From positions 39,350-103,349 of the forward strand of contig DAIPWT010000005.1 of the NCBI GenBank assembly GCA_036783645.1: 64,000 bases of DNA, read 5' to 3'. The notes under the pieces were generated by a model. The model saw nothing but the letters and a program-made list of their open reading frames with translations. It ran no database searches and was not told the DNA's origin. This document shows, one piece after another, positions 42,576-51,938 of this stretch. This DNA comes from UBA4732 sp002404095. Its GTDB lineage: Bacteria > Planctomycetota > Planctomycetia > Gemmatales > Gemmataceae. Position numbers and translations under genes: made by a program. The first letter of the stretch is position 1. Each line of letters begins with the position of its first letter.

Positions 42576-44240
42576 ATGACTTACCGCAACCTCGTCGAAA
42601 TGCACCGCCTTCAGGCAGAGCGCCTTGGCCCACGCCCCGCCTTACGCTTCAAACGTTACGGCCTCTATCACGATCTGACATGGGAAGATTACCGAACCGA
42701 AGCGCTCGCCGCCGCCGCCGCCCTCATCGACGCCGACGTACAACCGGGCGACCGCGTTGGTTTGTTGGCGGAAAATCGCGTCGAATGGCTCATCGCGGAC
42801 ATGGCGATCCTCGCCGCCGCCGCCGTCAACGTGCCGCCTCACGCTCCGCTCACCGCGCGTCAGATCCAGTTCCAACTTCACGACGCCGGGGTCCGCTGGC
42901 TAATCGTTTCTACGCGCGCCCAGCTCGCCAAGATGCGTTCGATTCGGGGCGAATTGCCTGACCTGCGAGGCATTGTGTTGATGGACAGCGATGCGACGAA
43001 TGACGAAGCCGTTTCGTGGCGCGGGTTCGTCCAGCACGGCCGACGGACGTTGCCCCGGCTGGCCGATGAACTCCGCCGGCGTGAGGAGCGCTTGGGGCCG
43101 GACGATTTGGCCACGATCATGTACACCTCTGGCACAACCGGCAATCCCAAAGGCGTCATGCTGACGCACGGCAACCTGTTGAGCAATAGCCTCGCCGCGC
43201 TGGAGGTCATGTCGCACGGGCCGGACGATCTGGTACTGACATGGCTGCCGTTCACGCACATCTACGCGCGCACCGTGGATCACTACATTTGCATGGCGTC
43301 AGGTACGCCGGTCGCCTTGGCCGAGTCCGCCGACGCGCTCATACAGAACCTGGAGGACGTGCGGCCGACGCAGTTCGCGTCGGTGCCGCGCTTCTATGAA
43401 AAGGTGTTATCGTCGGTATCCTCGGCGGACGCGAAGGAAACAAGCCGTTGCCTGCGACGAATCTTCGGGCCGCGTATCGACTGGATGTCGTCGGGCGGGG
43501 CGCCGCTGCCGTCGTCTATCGCGCGCGCCTACGCCGACGCCGGCTTGCTTGTCCTTCAGGGTTACGGTTTGACGGAAACGTCCCCGATCATTTCGTTCAA
43601 CCGCAAGGAATGCTATAAATTAGATACGGTTGGTCGCCCTTTGCCTGGCGTCGAGGTTCGCATCGCGGCGGACGGCGAGGTGTTGACGCGCGGCCCCAAT
43701 GTTATGAAGGGTTATTGGAACGACACGGCCGCGACGGCGGAGGCGATCCGCGACGGCTGGCTATACACCGGCGACCTCGGCGAACTCGACGCCGACGGCT
43801 TTCTGCGCATTACAGGTCGCAAAAAGGATTTATTGGTGTTATCCAACGGCAAGAAGGTGGCGCCGAGCCTTGTGGAAGGGCTACTGCTGGCGGACCCGTG
43901 CATCGATCAGGCGGTCGTGTGCGGCGAAGGCCGTAACTATCTGTGCGCCCTGCTGGTCCCGGCGTGGGACAATGTGCGCCGCGAGCTGGACCCGGACGGT
44001 GCTGTTTTGCCAGGACCATCGGCGGACTTGGCGCGGCTTCCGGCGGTGCGCCGCCTACTGGAACAACGAGTACGGGCGGCGCTGGCGGAGGTGTCCAACG
44101 CGGAGCAGGTGAAAAAGTTCTTGATTCTGCCGGTACCGTTCAGCGTGGCGGCGGAGGAATTAACGGTGAGTATGAAGCTGCGTCGCAACGTGATCGTGAC
44201 TCGATACGCCCGCCAGATTGAGGAGTTATATCGGGAATGA
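42576..44240 (+). CDS. Long-chain fatty acid-CoA ligase-like AMP-forming enzyme
   Basis: 554 residues with the adenylate-forming signature: T-I-M-Y-T-S-G-T-T-G-N-P-K-G-V (P-loop), Y-G-L-T-E-T-S-P, Y-T-G-D-L-G and G-R-K-K-D-L. It activates a carboxylic acid as an acyl-adenylate and passes it to CoA. Resembles FadD15-type ligases. The start is the first ATG in frame. No neighbouring fatty-acid genes. Confidence 0.9.
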   Translation: MTYRNLVEMHRLQAERLGPRPALRFKRYGLYHDLTWEDYRTEALAAAAALIDADVQPGDRVGLLAENRVEWLIADMAILAAAAVNVPPHAPLTARQIQFQLHDAGVRWLIVSTRAQLAKMRSIRGELPDLRGIVLMDSDATNDEAVSWRGFVQHGRRTLPRLADELRRREERLGPDDLATIMYTSGTTGNPKGVMLTHGNLLSNSLAALEVMSHGPDDLVLTWLPFTHIYARTVDHYICMASGTPVALAESADALIQNLEDVRPTQFASVPRFYEKVLSSVSSADAKETSRCLRRIFGPRIDWMSSGGAPLPSSIARAYADAGLLVLQGYGLTETSPIISFNRKECYKLDTVGRPLPGVEVRIAADGEVLTRGPNVMKGYWNDTAATAEAIRDGWLYTGDLGELDADGFLRITGRKKDLLVLSNGKKVAPSLVEGLLLADPCIDQAVVCGEGRNYLCALLVPAWDNVRRELDPDGAVLPGPSADLARLPAVRRLLEQRVRAALAEVSNAEQVKKFLILPVPFSVAAEELTVSMKLRRNVIVTRYARQIEELYRE

Positions 44241-44368
44241 GCGTCTTCTATTTTCTGGCCTTGAGCATTCCTAAAACGGAGGCTATACCCCGGTTCGATT
44301 TGGTTGACTCGCGGAATATGCCCGGCGGGTAGGGGTGCCCAGTCGGTATTGTGGAAAGGCTGCTTCCC

Positions 44369-45508
44369 ATGACCCGGCCCCCGTTCGGCCGCTACACCCC
44401 CGCGCTCGTTGTCCTTTTCCTTGCGACGTTTCCCCTGAGCGCGCAAACTCCCTCGCCCACATTGCCCGGGCCTAGCGCTTCGCCGCAAGCTGACGGAGTT
44501 GCGCCGGCCTCGTTAATTGAACCTATGTCGGACGCGCCGCCCGCGACTGCCCAGCCTGCTGCCGCGCCCGCTCTTCCGCCGATTGACAGTTTCGGCGGAG
44601 GGCGAGGAATGGGTCTCGGCGCCGGCGCCGCGACGCCGCGCTTCAGCTACCGGTCAACTTGGCTTCCCGAAGAACCCGTCGCCGGGCAGGCCGCGCATCT
44701 CGGTTATGTCGAACAAGACTTGTCGCTATCGACGCCGATCTGGCACGAAGGCGGCGACGTTTGGTCCACTTCGCTTAACGTCCGCTCGGAACTCTTCCAG
44801 ACTGACGCTTTTCTACCGACCACGGGCGACCGCTTTCCTCCCGAACTTTGGGACGTGCGCTTGGGAACCGCCTATCAGCACCTTTTCGACAACGGTTGGG
44901 TCGGCGGCGCCAATCTTTCCGTCGGTTCGGCCAGCGATCGGCCGTTCGCCGCCTTCAAGGACATGACGGTCGGCGCCTCCGCGTCGCTGCGCGTGCCGCA
45001 AGGGGAACGAAACGCCTGGATTTTCTCGCTGAATTATTCGACCAACAGCCAGGTACTTTCCAACATTCCCATTCCAGGCGTTGCCTACTTCTACAATCCC
45101 AATGATTGGTTCCAGGCGACTATCGGCTTTCCGTTCGCCAACATGACGTATCGCGCGACGGACGACTTGACGCTGCAATTCTCCTACGCGCTACTGACGA
45201 ACATTCACACCAAGGCGATTTACCGCCTCGGGCCGATGGTGCGTCTTTACGGCGGTTTCGATTGGTCCAACGAAAGCTATCTGCGGGCGGATCGGGTAAA
45301 TGACCAGGATCGGTTCCAATACAACTACAAGCAAATCGGCGGCGGCGTACAAGTGCTACTGAGCCGCAACGCCGACCTGGATTTCTCCAGCGGCTACGAT
45401 TTCGACCGCTTCTACTACGAAGGCAAGGGCGTCGGCAGCGAACACAACAACCGGGTGGACGTCGGCGACGGGCCGTATATCGGCGCCAAGCTGTCTATTC
45501 GGTATTAG
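44369..45508 (+). CDS. DUF6268-like outer-membrane protein
   Basis: 379 residues from the ATG at 44369 (a GTG 18 bases earlier is possible). A signal peptide ends near A-Q-T. A Pro/Ala-rich segment follows, then alternating aromatic-rich strands consistent with a beta-barrel, ending I-G-A-K-L-S-I-R-Y with a C-terminal aromatic residue typical of barrels. It matches a planctomycete family I recall as DUF6268. Function unknown. Confidence 0.72.
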   Translation: MTRPPFGRYTPALVVLFLATFPLSAQTPSPTLPGPSASPQADGVAPASLIEPMSDAPPATAQPAAAPALPPIDSFGGGRGMGLGAGAATPRFSYRSTWLPEEPVAGQAAHLGYVEQDLSLSTPIWHEGGDVWSTSLNVRSELFQTDAFLPTTGDRFPPELWDVRLGTAYQHLFDNGWVGGANLSVGSASDRPFAAFKDMTVGASASLRVPQGERNAWIFSLNYSTNSQVLSNIPIPGVAYFYNPNDWFQATIGFPFANMTYRATDDLTLQFSYALLTNIHTKAIYRLGPMVRLYGGFDWSNESYLRADRVNDQDRFQYNYKQIGGGVQVLLSRNADLDFSSGYDFDRFYYEGKGVGSEHNNRVDVGDGPYIGAKLSIRY

Positions 45509-45554
45509 CAAGATGGTCGAATTTTGAGGCGTCAGCTATGGGCGGTTGGTTCGC

Positions 45555-46135
45555 CTACATATCTTGTTCGCGCTCTACCTCTTCCTTGACTTCAAGATCC
45601 GTCACAAAATTTCCGCTTGTTATGGGAAGATCGTGGGCAACCATTTTCGCTTCCGCCGCAAGGCGGCGGCACTTCGGTTCGTGGCTGTAAAAGTCCGAAA
45701 CGCCAGCTTCTTTTGCACTTGCGACAATGAGGATGTCTGATTTTAGGACGCGCCTTGCGCTTCGCTCCTCTTCGGGAAGGCCCGCGCTGTGGCCCGGCAG
45801 ACCCCTTTCAAAATGCCATAATCTTGCAGCCAGCACACACGCCTTCAGATCGAAAGGAGGACAGAAAAAACGGTCTTGGAAGTAGGCAATGACCCTTGCG
45901 TGCTTTTTAGGATCGACGCCGGCAAGCAACTCGGAAACAACGACACTTGGGATGTACAGTTCCGTCCGTTGATCTCAAACATTCGCAGCAGGAGTTTGGC
46001 CCTTCGCCGCATCTCCGGAACGTCTTGCTTGCCGTGTTTCTTTTTCTTGTCGGGGTGCATGGCCCAAGGCAGTGCCCACATTAGCACCTGCGAGTCGCAC
46101 GCAACGATTAGGACCGACTTCTTATCTGCTGTCAC
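45555..46135 (-). pseudogene. PIN-domain gene with a frameshift near 45962
   Basis: The GTG at 46135 overlaps the upstream gene's stop as GTGA. The first part encodes V-L-I-V-A-C-D-S-Q-V-L-M-W, the N-terminal PIN Asp region. Near 45962 the frame shifts: adding one G restores E-L-Y-I-P-S-V-V-V-S-E-L-L-A-G-V and the rest, with later K-S-D-I-L-I-V-A-S-A-K. The gene is therefore broken by one missing base or is recoded. PIN proteins are usually RNases of toxin-antitoxin pairs. Confidence 0.65.
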
Positions 46136-46941
46136 TCGTCGCCTCTGGCTTCTTGGAGATAGGTATCCGGGTCTTCTATTTTTCCCCAGTCTTGTAAGCC
46201 CGCCTCCCAAAGCGCCTTCAAGTGGTCCGATATTGATCCGGTTTTTGTCTCCGTAACGTCCTGAACAGTAAAGCTGAATATCCGCATGGAGTTTTTCAGC
46301 CAGCGCACGGCCCCGTGGACGACGACCCGCTGATATAAGGCGTTGCCTAGCTTCTTTGCCACCGAATCAGATTCGATCTTGCAAAAAAGCAACTTGTTTT
46401 GGAACGAAACGCGCAGCGCGCACCTCATGGCGGTTGCCCCGCCCACTCGCTCCACTTTCCCGGCTATTTGGGTGTTTCCAGAAACCAGAATCGAGTGGGA
46501 GATTCTCGCGTAAGACTCGGGTCCGATCCGAGCCAATACCTCTCCTCCCTTTCCCGCTTCGCGCAGAACGACATTACAACCAAGGGCGCCGGCTATTGAA
46601 CTCAAATCCTTGATAGGGCGAAGTATGTACTCGCTTTCTCCCACGTCATCCGGATTTTCCAATATTCGCCCGGTCTCTTTGAGCCGGTGAACGGCAAGTT
46701 TTTGCGTCCCGCTCACGAACTGGAAGACCGCTGAAGACTTGCGATTGACTTGGAGGAGACGTATAGACCCGTCTCCTTCGTCGTCGCCTTCATCTTCATC
46801 TCCGACGACCTCGCCGGCCGTCAGCCGCCGTATGGCAGACAGAGCGTCAGACACCTTTCCTATGGGTATTTTCTCGGGATAAACGCCGCCACCCGTGAAG
46901 ATGACTTCAAAAACGGCTTCCGGCTTCTTCGGCCTTGTCAT
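46132..46941 (-). CDS. Hypothetical protein, partner of the PIN gene
   Basis: 269 residues from the ATG at 46941. It has an acidic patch (G-D-E-D-E-G-D-D-E-G-D-G) near residue 55 and mixed alpha/beta sequence after it, with no domain I recognise. The stop is inside the GTGA that starts the PIN gene, so the two are coupled. The pair resembles a toxin-antitoxin or accessory module. Its base composition is visibly less GC-rich than that of the housekeeping genes. Confidence 0.6.
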   Translation of the reverse strand: MTRPKKPEAVFEVIFTGGGVYPEKIPIGKVSDALSAIRRLTAGEVVGDEDEGDDEGDGSIRLLQVNRKSSAVFQFVSGTQKLAVHRLKETGRILENPDDVGESEYILRPIKDLSSIAGALGCNVVLREAGKGGEVLARIGPESYARISHSILVSGNTQIAGKVERVGGATAMRCALRVSFQNKLLFCKIESDSVAKKLGNALYQRVVVHGAVRWLKNSMRIFSFTVQDVTETKTGSISDHLKALWEAGLQDWGKIEDPDTYLQEARGDE

Positions 46942-47097
46942 ATTTCGCCAGCCTTTCACCGAAAACAAGTCGGAATCGCGGTCGGCCGATCAGCTTCCCG
47001 CATCGGTGGACTGGTGTACGTTATAGCAGTTCTGCTGCCTCAATCATAAGCCGGAGGGGTCATCGCCGCAAGCCCTCCAACGGTCAAACGAAGTAGC

Positions 47098-50000
47098 TCA
47101 AGGCATGGCGTCCTTACCCGGCCACGGGTACACCTCGGCCTTCACCGCCGCGTAATTGGCGTCAAGCGCCGGGTGCAGCAACAGCAGGGCCGCGATGCGG
47201 CGGATCATTTCCGAGACTTCCGTCGCTTCCTGTCCTGTCAGGCCGCGGCCCAGCAACGCCTTTTCGCGGTACGACAGCCATTTCTTCACCACCTGATAGC
47301 CGCCCAGCGTGTACGACCAGATCCGCGCCGGCACGTTCCGCCAATACGCCCGGTCGTTGAGGTAAACGTCGAATGTCGTCGCGCCCCAGCAGGCCAGGGC
47401 CGTGGTTACGTCGAGGCCGAGCGCGGCGGCGCCTTCGCGGAGGGCCGTGCGCTCTTCTTCGGAATAGGCCCGCTCGGTGGTCTTGCCCTTGCCGGGCATA
47501 CAGACGCCGCCCTTGCCGGCCACGCCCCAGCGGGCCGTCACGTCCCAATCGGCGCCCGTCAGGCTGCCGCCGCCGACCCGCGCGACAACGCCGACGGCCT
47601 TCAGTTCCGGCCGCGGTTTGCCGGCCGTGACGCCCTTCACCGGCGTTTCCGTGTCGAGCAGGGCGGCCACTTGCCGGCCCAAATCGGCCGATTTCAGCAG
47701 GGGGTCGCGTTGGACGGGAAGGGGGATGCGGGGCCAGTCTTGGCATAGACTACCGTTATTCTCTTCGATATAGGCTGGGGAATGCAGCACGGCAGCGACG
47801 TGGTGGAACAAGTGCGGGGCGTCTGCGACGGAGCCTAGCCCGTTCAAATACGCTAAAGCGGAGTCTGAAAGGTTGACGAAGTCATCGCCGAAAACTCGCG
47901 CTTGTTTTCGTTCGTCGCCGAAAAGAATGCCGCTTTCCGGCCATTTGCGGATGAGAAGCGGGAAGAGGTTGGCGCCGCGCTCGATGATGTGCCGGCAACC
48001 GAGTAGTCGCGTTACATAGGGCGGGTCGAACTCCTTACGGTTCTGTTGTACGGCCGCCAAACATATATTGTCGTCGGCTACATGGGTGAGGTATTCCGAA
48101 CGTTTCTCGTCCAGTAATTTTGTTGTCGGCTCCCAGTAGAGCCAGCGATGGTCAAAGGGGCGGTATGCGAAACGCAGGAATTTATCGGACAATAAGCCGC
48201 GCTTTTGTAGCTGTTCGCGGACGGCGACCGCTTGAAATCGTGCTGAGTCGGTTAGCGCACGGGGTGCGATGGCGCGCATTTCAGCATGGCTCACCTTTCG
48301 ACTGAAGTACTGCTTCATCCGTCTCATCAACTCTTCTCGGTTGATGTTCACTAACAAATCATCGCGCCCGGTCTGAACTCCTGGAAACGACACCGGGATG
48401 ATAGCTGTGAGCAGTGGCCAGGTGAGGTATCCTGGTTCCGCGGTCATCGGCCGAAACGGCAGCCCCAGCGCTCGCTCCGGCTTCACTTTCTCGTACTGCC
48501 GCGGCCCGATCCGCTCCAAGCTCGCCAGCAAATCCGCTCGCTTCGTCTGCCCCCATAGGTGTCGAAAACGTACCGTCGCCGGTTCCTCGTGGTCGGCCTT
48601 GCGCACCAACAAAGTGACGGCCGTGCCCACCTGGATGCCTTCGCGGTTGTGTTCCGTCGAGAAGACGCTTGGGTCGGGCTTGCCGTCCGGCGTCTGCTTG
48701 CCCGTCTTGTACTTGTCGCCGTTGAGGCAGTCGATCCAGACCTGATCGAACGCCTTCAGATAATGCTCGCGCATCACCGGGAACGACAGGCCGTCCAACC
48801 ACGAATAGTTGGAGATGAAGCAGACGACGCCGTGCCGCGTCTTCTCGGCGATGCAGCGCTCCGCCATGCGGAAGAAGCGGATATACAGGTCGTTCAGCCC
48901 CTGGCCCTGCGGTTTGAAGTCGTCGCCGCCGGCGCGGTAGGCGTCGGACAGGTCGCGCTCCTCCTGCACGGCGACGCCGGCGAAACCGTTGTACGGCGGA
49001 TTGCCCAGCACCACGAGAATTTCCTTGCTCTGCTTCACGCTGCCGGCCTTGTCGTGTTCTTCCTTCATTTCCGGATAGAGAAACTCTTGCTTCTCTCCCG
49101 TGGGCGGCTCCCAGCCGGTCAGGGCGTTGGTCAGGTAGACGCCGGCGCGCTCCGTTTCGCCCGCCGCCAGCGCCGCGCCCTCGGTTTGCAGAAACAGCCC
49201 CAATTGCAGATGCGCCACCACGAACGGCGCCGGCAGAATCTCAAAGCCGAAGACGCGCTTGGTCGCGGCGGCCTTGAGCTTGTCGCCAAACAGCCCTTCC
49301 TCGCCCTTGTCGCGCAGCGTGGCGGCGATGGTCCGCAACACCTCAACGACGTAGGCGCCGGTGCCGCAACAGGGATCGAGGACGTAAACGTCGGGGTCCG
49401 CCAGGCCGTCGGGCCGGCCCAGTTCGTCGCGCAGCACCGCGTCCACGCGCGCCACCATGTAGCGCACGATCTCCGGCGGCGTGTACCAGACGCCGAGTTG
49501 CTTGCGCAGCTCGGGGTCGAAGGCTTCCAGAAACGGCTCGTAGAAGTACTGGACGGCCTCGGCGTCCTTGAACTTGTCAAAGAAGACGCCGGGGTTGACG
49601 CGGTTGAGGACGCCGGCCGTCCAATCGAGCACCTCGGCCAGCTTCCACTTTTTCAACTGCCGCCGGTCGGCCAGCGAGCGGAAGAGCTTGTGAAGGATGG
49701 GGACGTGCAGATAGTTTTGCGCTTTTTCCCAGTCGAAATCTTTGCCCGACCGCGACGGATCGCGTTGCCACAACACCCAGGCCGAAAATACGCCGTAAAA
49801 GAGAGTCTGCACTAGCGTGGAGCGGAAAAAGCGTTCGCCTTTCGCGCCCTCGAAACGAAGTCCCAGCCCCTGTTCGAGCGCTTGCCGATCCTGCGCCAAG
49901 TCCTCCGGGCCGACGGCCTCCATGCGCGCCCGTGCGTCGCGCGCGTAGCTGGCCAGGAACCAGGCCACGTCCTTCGGGTCAGTCAATTTGGCGGCGTGGA

Positions 50001-50526
50001 GCATCACGCGCTGGAGGTAATCGAGGAAACGGTCGCCGTGAGCCAGCACCAGCGCGTCGGGATGAGCGGCGGCTTCCCAAAACTCCTTTTCGGAGGGAGC
50101 AAGGTGGTAAGGCTCGCCTTTCACGGGCCGGCCGGCATCGTCATGGACGATGAGAAAGAAGTTGCGGTAGTTGGTGACGAGAACCTGGCGGTATTTGCCG
50201 AGGTAGCCGGCGACCTGTACGGAGTCGGCCGTTACGCCGGCGTCGTCCTTGACCTTCTTGCACTCGATGACGCCGCGGGCCGGCGCCTGACCGGCGAGTG
50301 GTTCGTCGGCACCCCTCTGGAACTGGTCGGGGGTGTAAAGGCCGCCGTCGGGCATTCCGGCGCCTTGATTCTTCAAACCCATCACGCAACGGACGCGCGG
50401 TTTAAGCGACTGACTGGCGGCGTTGAGGAGGTTGGCCAAGGGACCGTAGAAGGAGGTTTCGGGCGTGTTGGCGCCGGTGGAGCGGATGAGGAGGAGTTCG
50501 GTCAAATACGTCTTCAAGGGGTGCAT
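47098..50526 (-). CDS. Single-chain restriction-modification enzyme (type IIG / ISP-like)
   Basis: 1142 residues from the ATG at 50526. An N-terminal nuclease-like segment has P-D60 ... E88-C-K90, a PD-(D/E)XK pattern. No helicase motifs are seen between it and the methylase (about 310-700), which has D-P-C-C-G-T-G (SAM) and the N6-adenine motif N-P-P-Y-N-G-F. The C-terminal 400 residues look like the target-recognition/type ISP C-terminal region. It would both cut and methylate one site. LlaGI-type ISP enzymes have a helicase; its absence favours type IIG. It is divergent from the VapBC-like pair. Confidence 0.88.
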   Translation of the reverse strand: MHPLKTYLTELLLIRSTGANTPETSFYGPLANLLNAASQSLKPRVRCVMGLKNQGAGMPDGGLYTPDQFQRGADEPLAGQAPARGVIECKKVKDDAGVTADSVQVAGYLGKYRQVLVTNYRNFFLIVHDDAGRPVKGEPYHLAPSEKEFWEAAAHPDALVLAHGDRFLDYLQRVMLHAAKLTDPKDVAWFLASYARDARARMEAVGPEDLAQDRQALEQGLGLRFEGAKGERFFRSTLVQTLFYGVFSAWVLWQRDPSRSGKDFDWEKAQNYLHVPILHKLFRSLADRRQLKKWKLAEVLDWTAGVLNRVNPGVFFDKFKDAEAVQYFYEPFLEAFDPELRKQLGVWYTPPEIVRYMVARVDAVLRDELGRPDGLADPDVYVLDPCCGTGAYVVEVLRTIAATLRDKGEEGLFGDKLKAAATKRVFGFEILPAPFVVAHLQLGLFLQTEGAALAAGETERAGVYLTNALTGWEPPTGEKQEFLYPEMKEEHDKAGSVKQSKEILVVLGNPPYNGFAGVAVQEERDLSDAYRAGGDDFKPQGQGLNDLYIRFFRMAERCIAEKTRHGVVCFISNYSWLDGLSFPVMREHYLKAFDQVWIDCLNGDKYKTGKQTPDGKPDPSVFSTEHNREGIQVGTAVTLLVRKADHEEPATVRFRHLWGQTKRADLLASLERIGPRQYEKVKPERALGLPFRPMTAEPGYLTWPLLTAIIPVSFPGVQTGRDDLLVNINREELMRRMKQYFSRKVSHAEMRAIAPRALTDSARFQAVAVREQLQKRGLLSDKFLRFAYRPFDHRWLYWEPTTKLLDEKRSEYLTHVADDNICLAAVQQNRKEFDPPYVTRLLGCRHIIERGANLFPLLIRKWPESGILFGDERKQARVFGDDFVNLSDSALAYLNGLGSVADAPHLFHHVAAVLHSPAYIEENNGSLCQDWPRIPLPVQRDPLLKSADLGRQVAALLDTETPVKGVTAGKPRPELKAVGVVARVGGGSLTGADWDVTARWGVAGKGGVCMPGKGKTTERAYSEEERTALREGAAALGLDVTTALACWGATTFDVYLNDRAYWRNVPARIWSYTLGGYQVVKKWLSYREKALLGRGLTGQEATEVSEMIRRIAALLLLHPALDANYAAVKAEVYPWPGKDAMP

Positions 50527-50638
50527 CGGCAAGCTCCGGGCGCGGCGGGACGGTTCAGGAAGTATAGCAAGCGCCGGAGGATACTTGAACTTCCAGTGTT
50601 GTAGAATCGTCGCTACACTGGAGGGACAGGAGAACGCA

Positions 50639-50842
50639 GTGAAAACGACAGATACCATCACCGAGCAGCAAGCCGACGAAGAGGCCGTGAATGAGTACGT
50701 CTCCACGGGCAAGCCGCTCGATCCGGAAGTCTACCGCCGCGTCCGCGCCAGGGCCGAGAAGATCACCGCGGAACTGCGCTGGAAGAATGGGGACATGAAC
50801 ATTTCCACCGATCTCATCCGCGAAGTTCGTGACGAAGAATGA
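50639..50842 (+). CDS. Antitoxin of a VapBC-like pair
   Basis: 67 residues from the GTG at 50639, chosen for AGGAG six bases upstream. The sequence is acidic, with V-N-E-Y-V-S-T-G-K-P-L-D-P-E-V-Y-R-R-V-R-A-R-A-E-K-I in the middle and an ATGA overlap with the PIN gene. No DNA-binding fold is certain. Position and size argue for an antitoxin. Confidence 0.72.
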   Translation: MKTTDTITEQQADEEAVNEYVSTGKPLDPEVYRRVRARAEKITAELRWKNGDMNISTDLIREVRDEE

Positions 50843-51258
50843 AATACGTCCTGGATTCATCGGCGGCGTTGCCCTGGGTATTACCAGAGAAGGATTCCGC
50901 CAAGGCGATCCAGCTGCGGGATGAGGCTCGCAATGCCGTTCACGAACTCCTCGCCCCCGACTTCTTCCCGGCCGAAGCCTTCAACGCCCTCCTGAAGGCC
51001 GAGCGAACCAAAAGGATCAACGTCGGTGAGGCGAAGACGCTCTACGCTTCTATCGGGGCCGACATTCCCGTCCTGCATCCCTATCTCTCCCTAATGTCGC
51101 GCGCCGGCGAAATCGCCTCCCGCCACCGCGTTGCCCTGTACGACTGCCTGTACATCGCACTTGCTGAACGAGAATCGTGCGAGGTCATCACGGCGGATCG
51201 GGGAATCACTAGCCTTCAGTCCCACTTTTCGTTCATTGTGCTGCTCTCGTCACTCTAA
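50839..51258 (+). CDS. VapC-like PIN-domain toxin
   Basis: 139 residues with the PIN acidic set: Y-V-L-D-S-S (first Asp), F-x-A-E-A-F-N-A-L (Glu), Y-D-C-L-Y-I-A-L-A (Asp) and I-T-A-D-R-G (Asp). These bind Mg and cut tRNA or rRNA in VapC toxins. It overlaps its antitoxin by four bases. Its stop overlaps that of the spoVG remnant on the other strand. Confidence 0.88.
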   Translation: MKYVLDSSAALPWVLPEKDSAKAIQLRDEARNAVHELLAPDFFPAEAFNALLKAERTKRINVGEAKTLYASIGADIPVLHPYLSLMSRAGEIASRHRVALYDCLYIALAERESCEVITADRGITSLQSHFSFIVLLSSL

Positions 51259-51459
51259 TCCAACTCCTCCATCTCGGAGTCGAAATCGTCGTAGGTACAG
51301 ACATAGCCCGGCGGCTTCGACCGATCTTTCTCCTCCCGAAACGCCTTGATAACAGCCGACTGAATCACCTCGCGGCAAGCCGAATTGATCGGATGCGCGA
51401 TGTCGGCGCGCAGTTCAACGCGGCCATCGGCGTCGCGGCTGGTTCTTGGTACCGCAGCC
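51255..51459 (-). pseudogene. Remnant of a second zinc-ribbon spoVG
   Basis: The minus strand encodes D-A-D-G-R-V-E-L-R-A-D-I-A-H-P-I-N-S-A-C-R-E, then V-I-Q-S-A and the Y-V-C-T-Y-D-D-F-D-S stretch, ending E-M-E-E-L-D and stop. It matches the 3' half of the intact spoVG at 56379-56987 at most positions. Upstream, at about 51440-51459, a G-C-G-T-K-N segment in another frame matches the zinc-ribbon start, so about 20 codons are missing between them. There is no start codon. It is decayed. Confidence 0.75.
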
Positions 51460-51737
51460 GCGGAGCGCCGGTTTTACCGATTTTTCGGATTCCTCAGTAA
51501 TCCATTGCCGACTGGGTAATCTAGAGTCCAACACTGGCCGCATTTCATGTCTCTTGCGGCCGGCTTCGTGCGGCAATCCAACGGCGACACGCTGATTTCG
51601 GAAGCCCACGGCCGTCAGATCCGTGAGGTTTCGGCCGATAAGAAGCCGGTAAGGATCATCAAGAGCGATGCGAGGAGACATCCATGTACGCTCGTAGTTG
51701 TGGATGAATGATATGAGCATTTCCGCGGTGGCGACGA

Positions 51738-51786
51738 AAACAGGAACATCGTACATATACGTTCCGAATGTACGATGTTCTCGTTT
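51738..51786. repeat. 19-bp inverted repeat upstream of the ImmA-macro operon
   Basis: Arms 51738-51756 and 51768-51786 match at 17 of 19 positions; the inner 13 bp, GAACATCGTACAT and ATGTACGATGTTC, are exact. An 11-base spacer separates them. It lies about 90 bases before the promoter and could be a regulator-binding site or an element end. Confidence 0.7.
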
Positions 51787-51873
51787 CCTTTTTCCACGTT
51801 CCCCCTTGTCCGCACTCCTGTAAAGACTGGCGGCGTAAGCTGTCCAGTCAATTTTAGTGCTTGCTGCGCTGAC

Positions 51874-51901
51874 TTGCACCGGAACTGACTTTGTGTATAC
51901 T
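51874..51901 (+). promoter_or_regulatory. Sigma-70-type promoter of the ImmA-macro operon
   Basis: TTGCAC at 51874-51879 and TATACT at 51896-51901 are spaced by 16 bases. Transcription would begin near 51908, giving a leader of about 30 bases before the TTG start at 51939. Confidence 0.65.
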
Positions 51902-51907
51902 ATGACT

Positions 51908-51923
51908 AGGCAGTTCGCTGCCT
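51908..51923 (+). promoter_or_regulatory. UUCG hairpin in the leader
   Basis: AGGCAG, a TTCG tetraloop and CTGCCT form a perfect 6-bp stem right at the expected mRNA 5' end, two bases before the AGGAG ribosome-binding site. Such a stem could stabilise the mRNA or limit ribosome access. Confidence 0.6.
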
Positions 51924-51938
51924 GTAGGAGCATGCCCC

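Larger units (their letters stand above)
51460..51938. other. Region between the spoVG remnant and the ImmA-macro operon
   Basis: 479 bases without a gene I can support. It contains an inverted repeat at 51738-51786, a promoter at 51874-51901 and a leader hairpin at 51908-51923. Open frames here, on either strand, lack ribosome-binding sites or family patterns. Confidence 0.6.
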
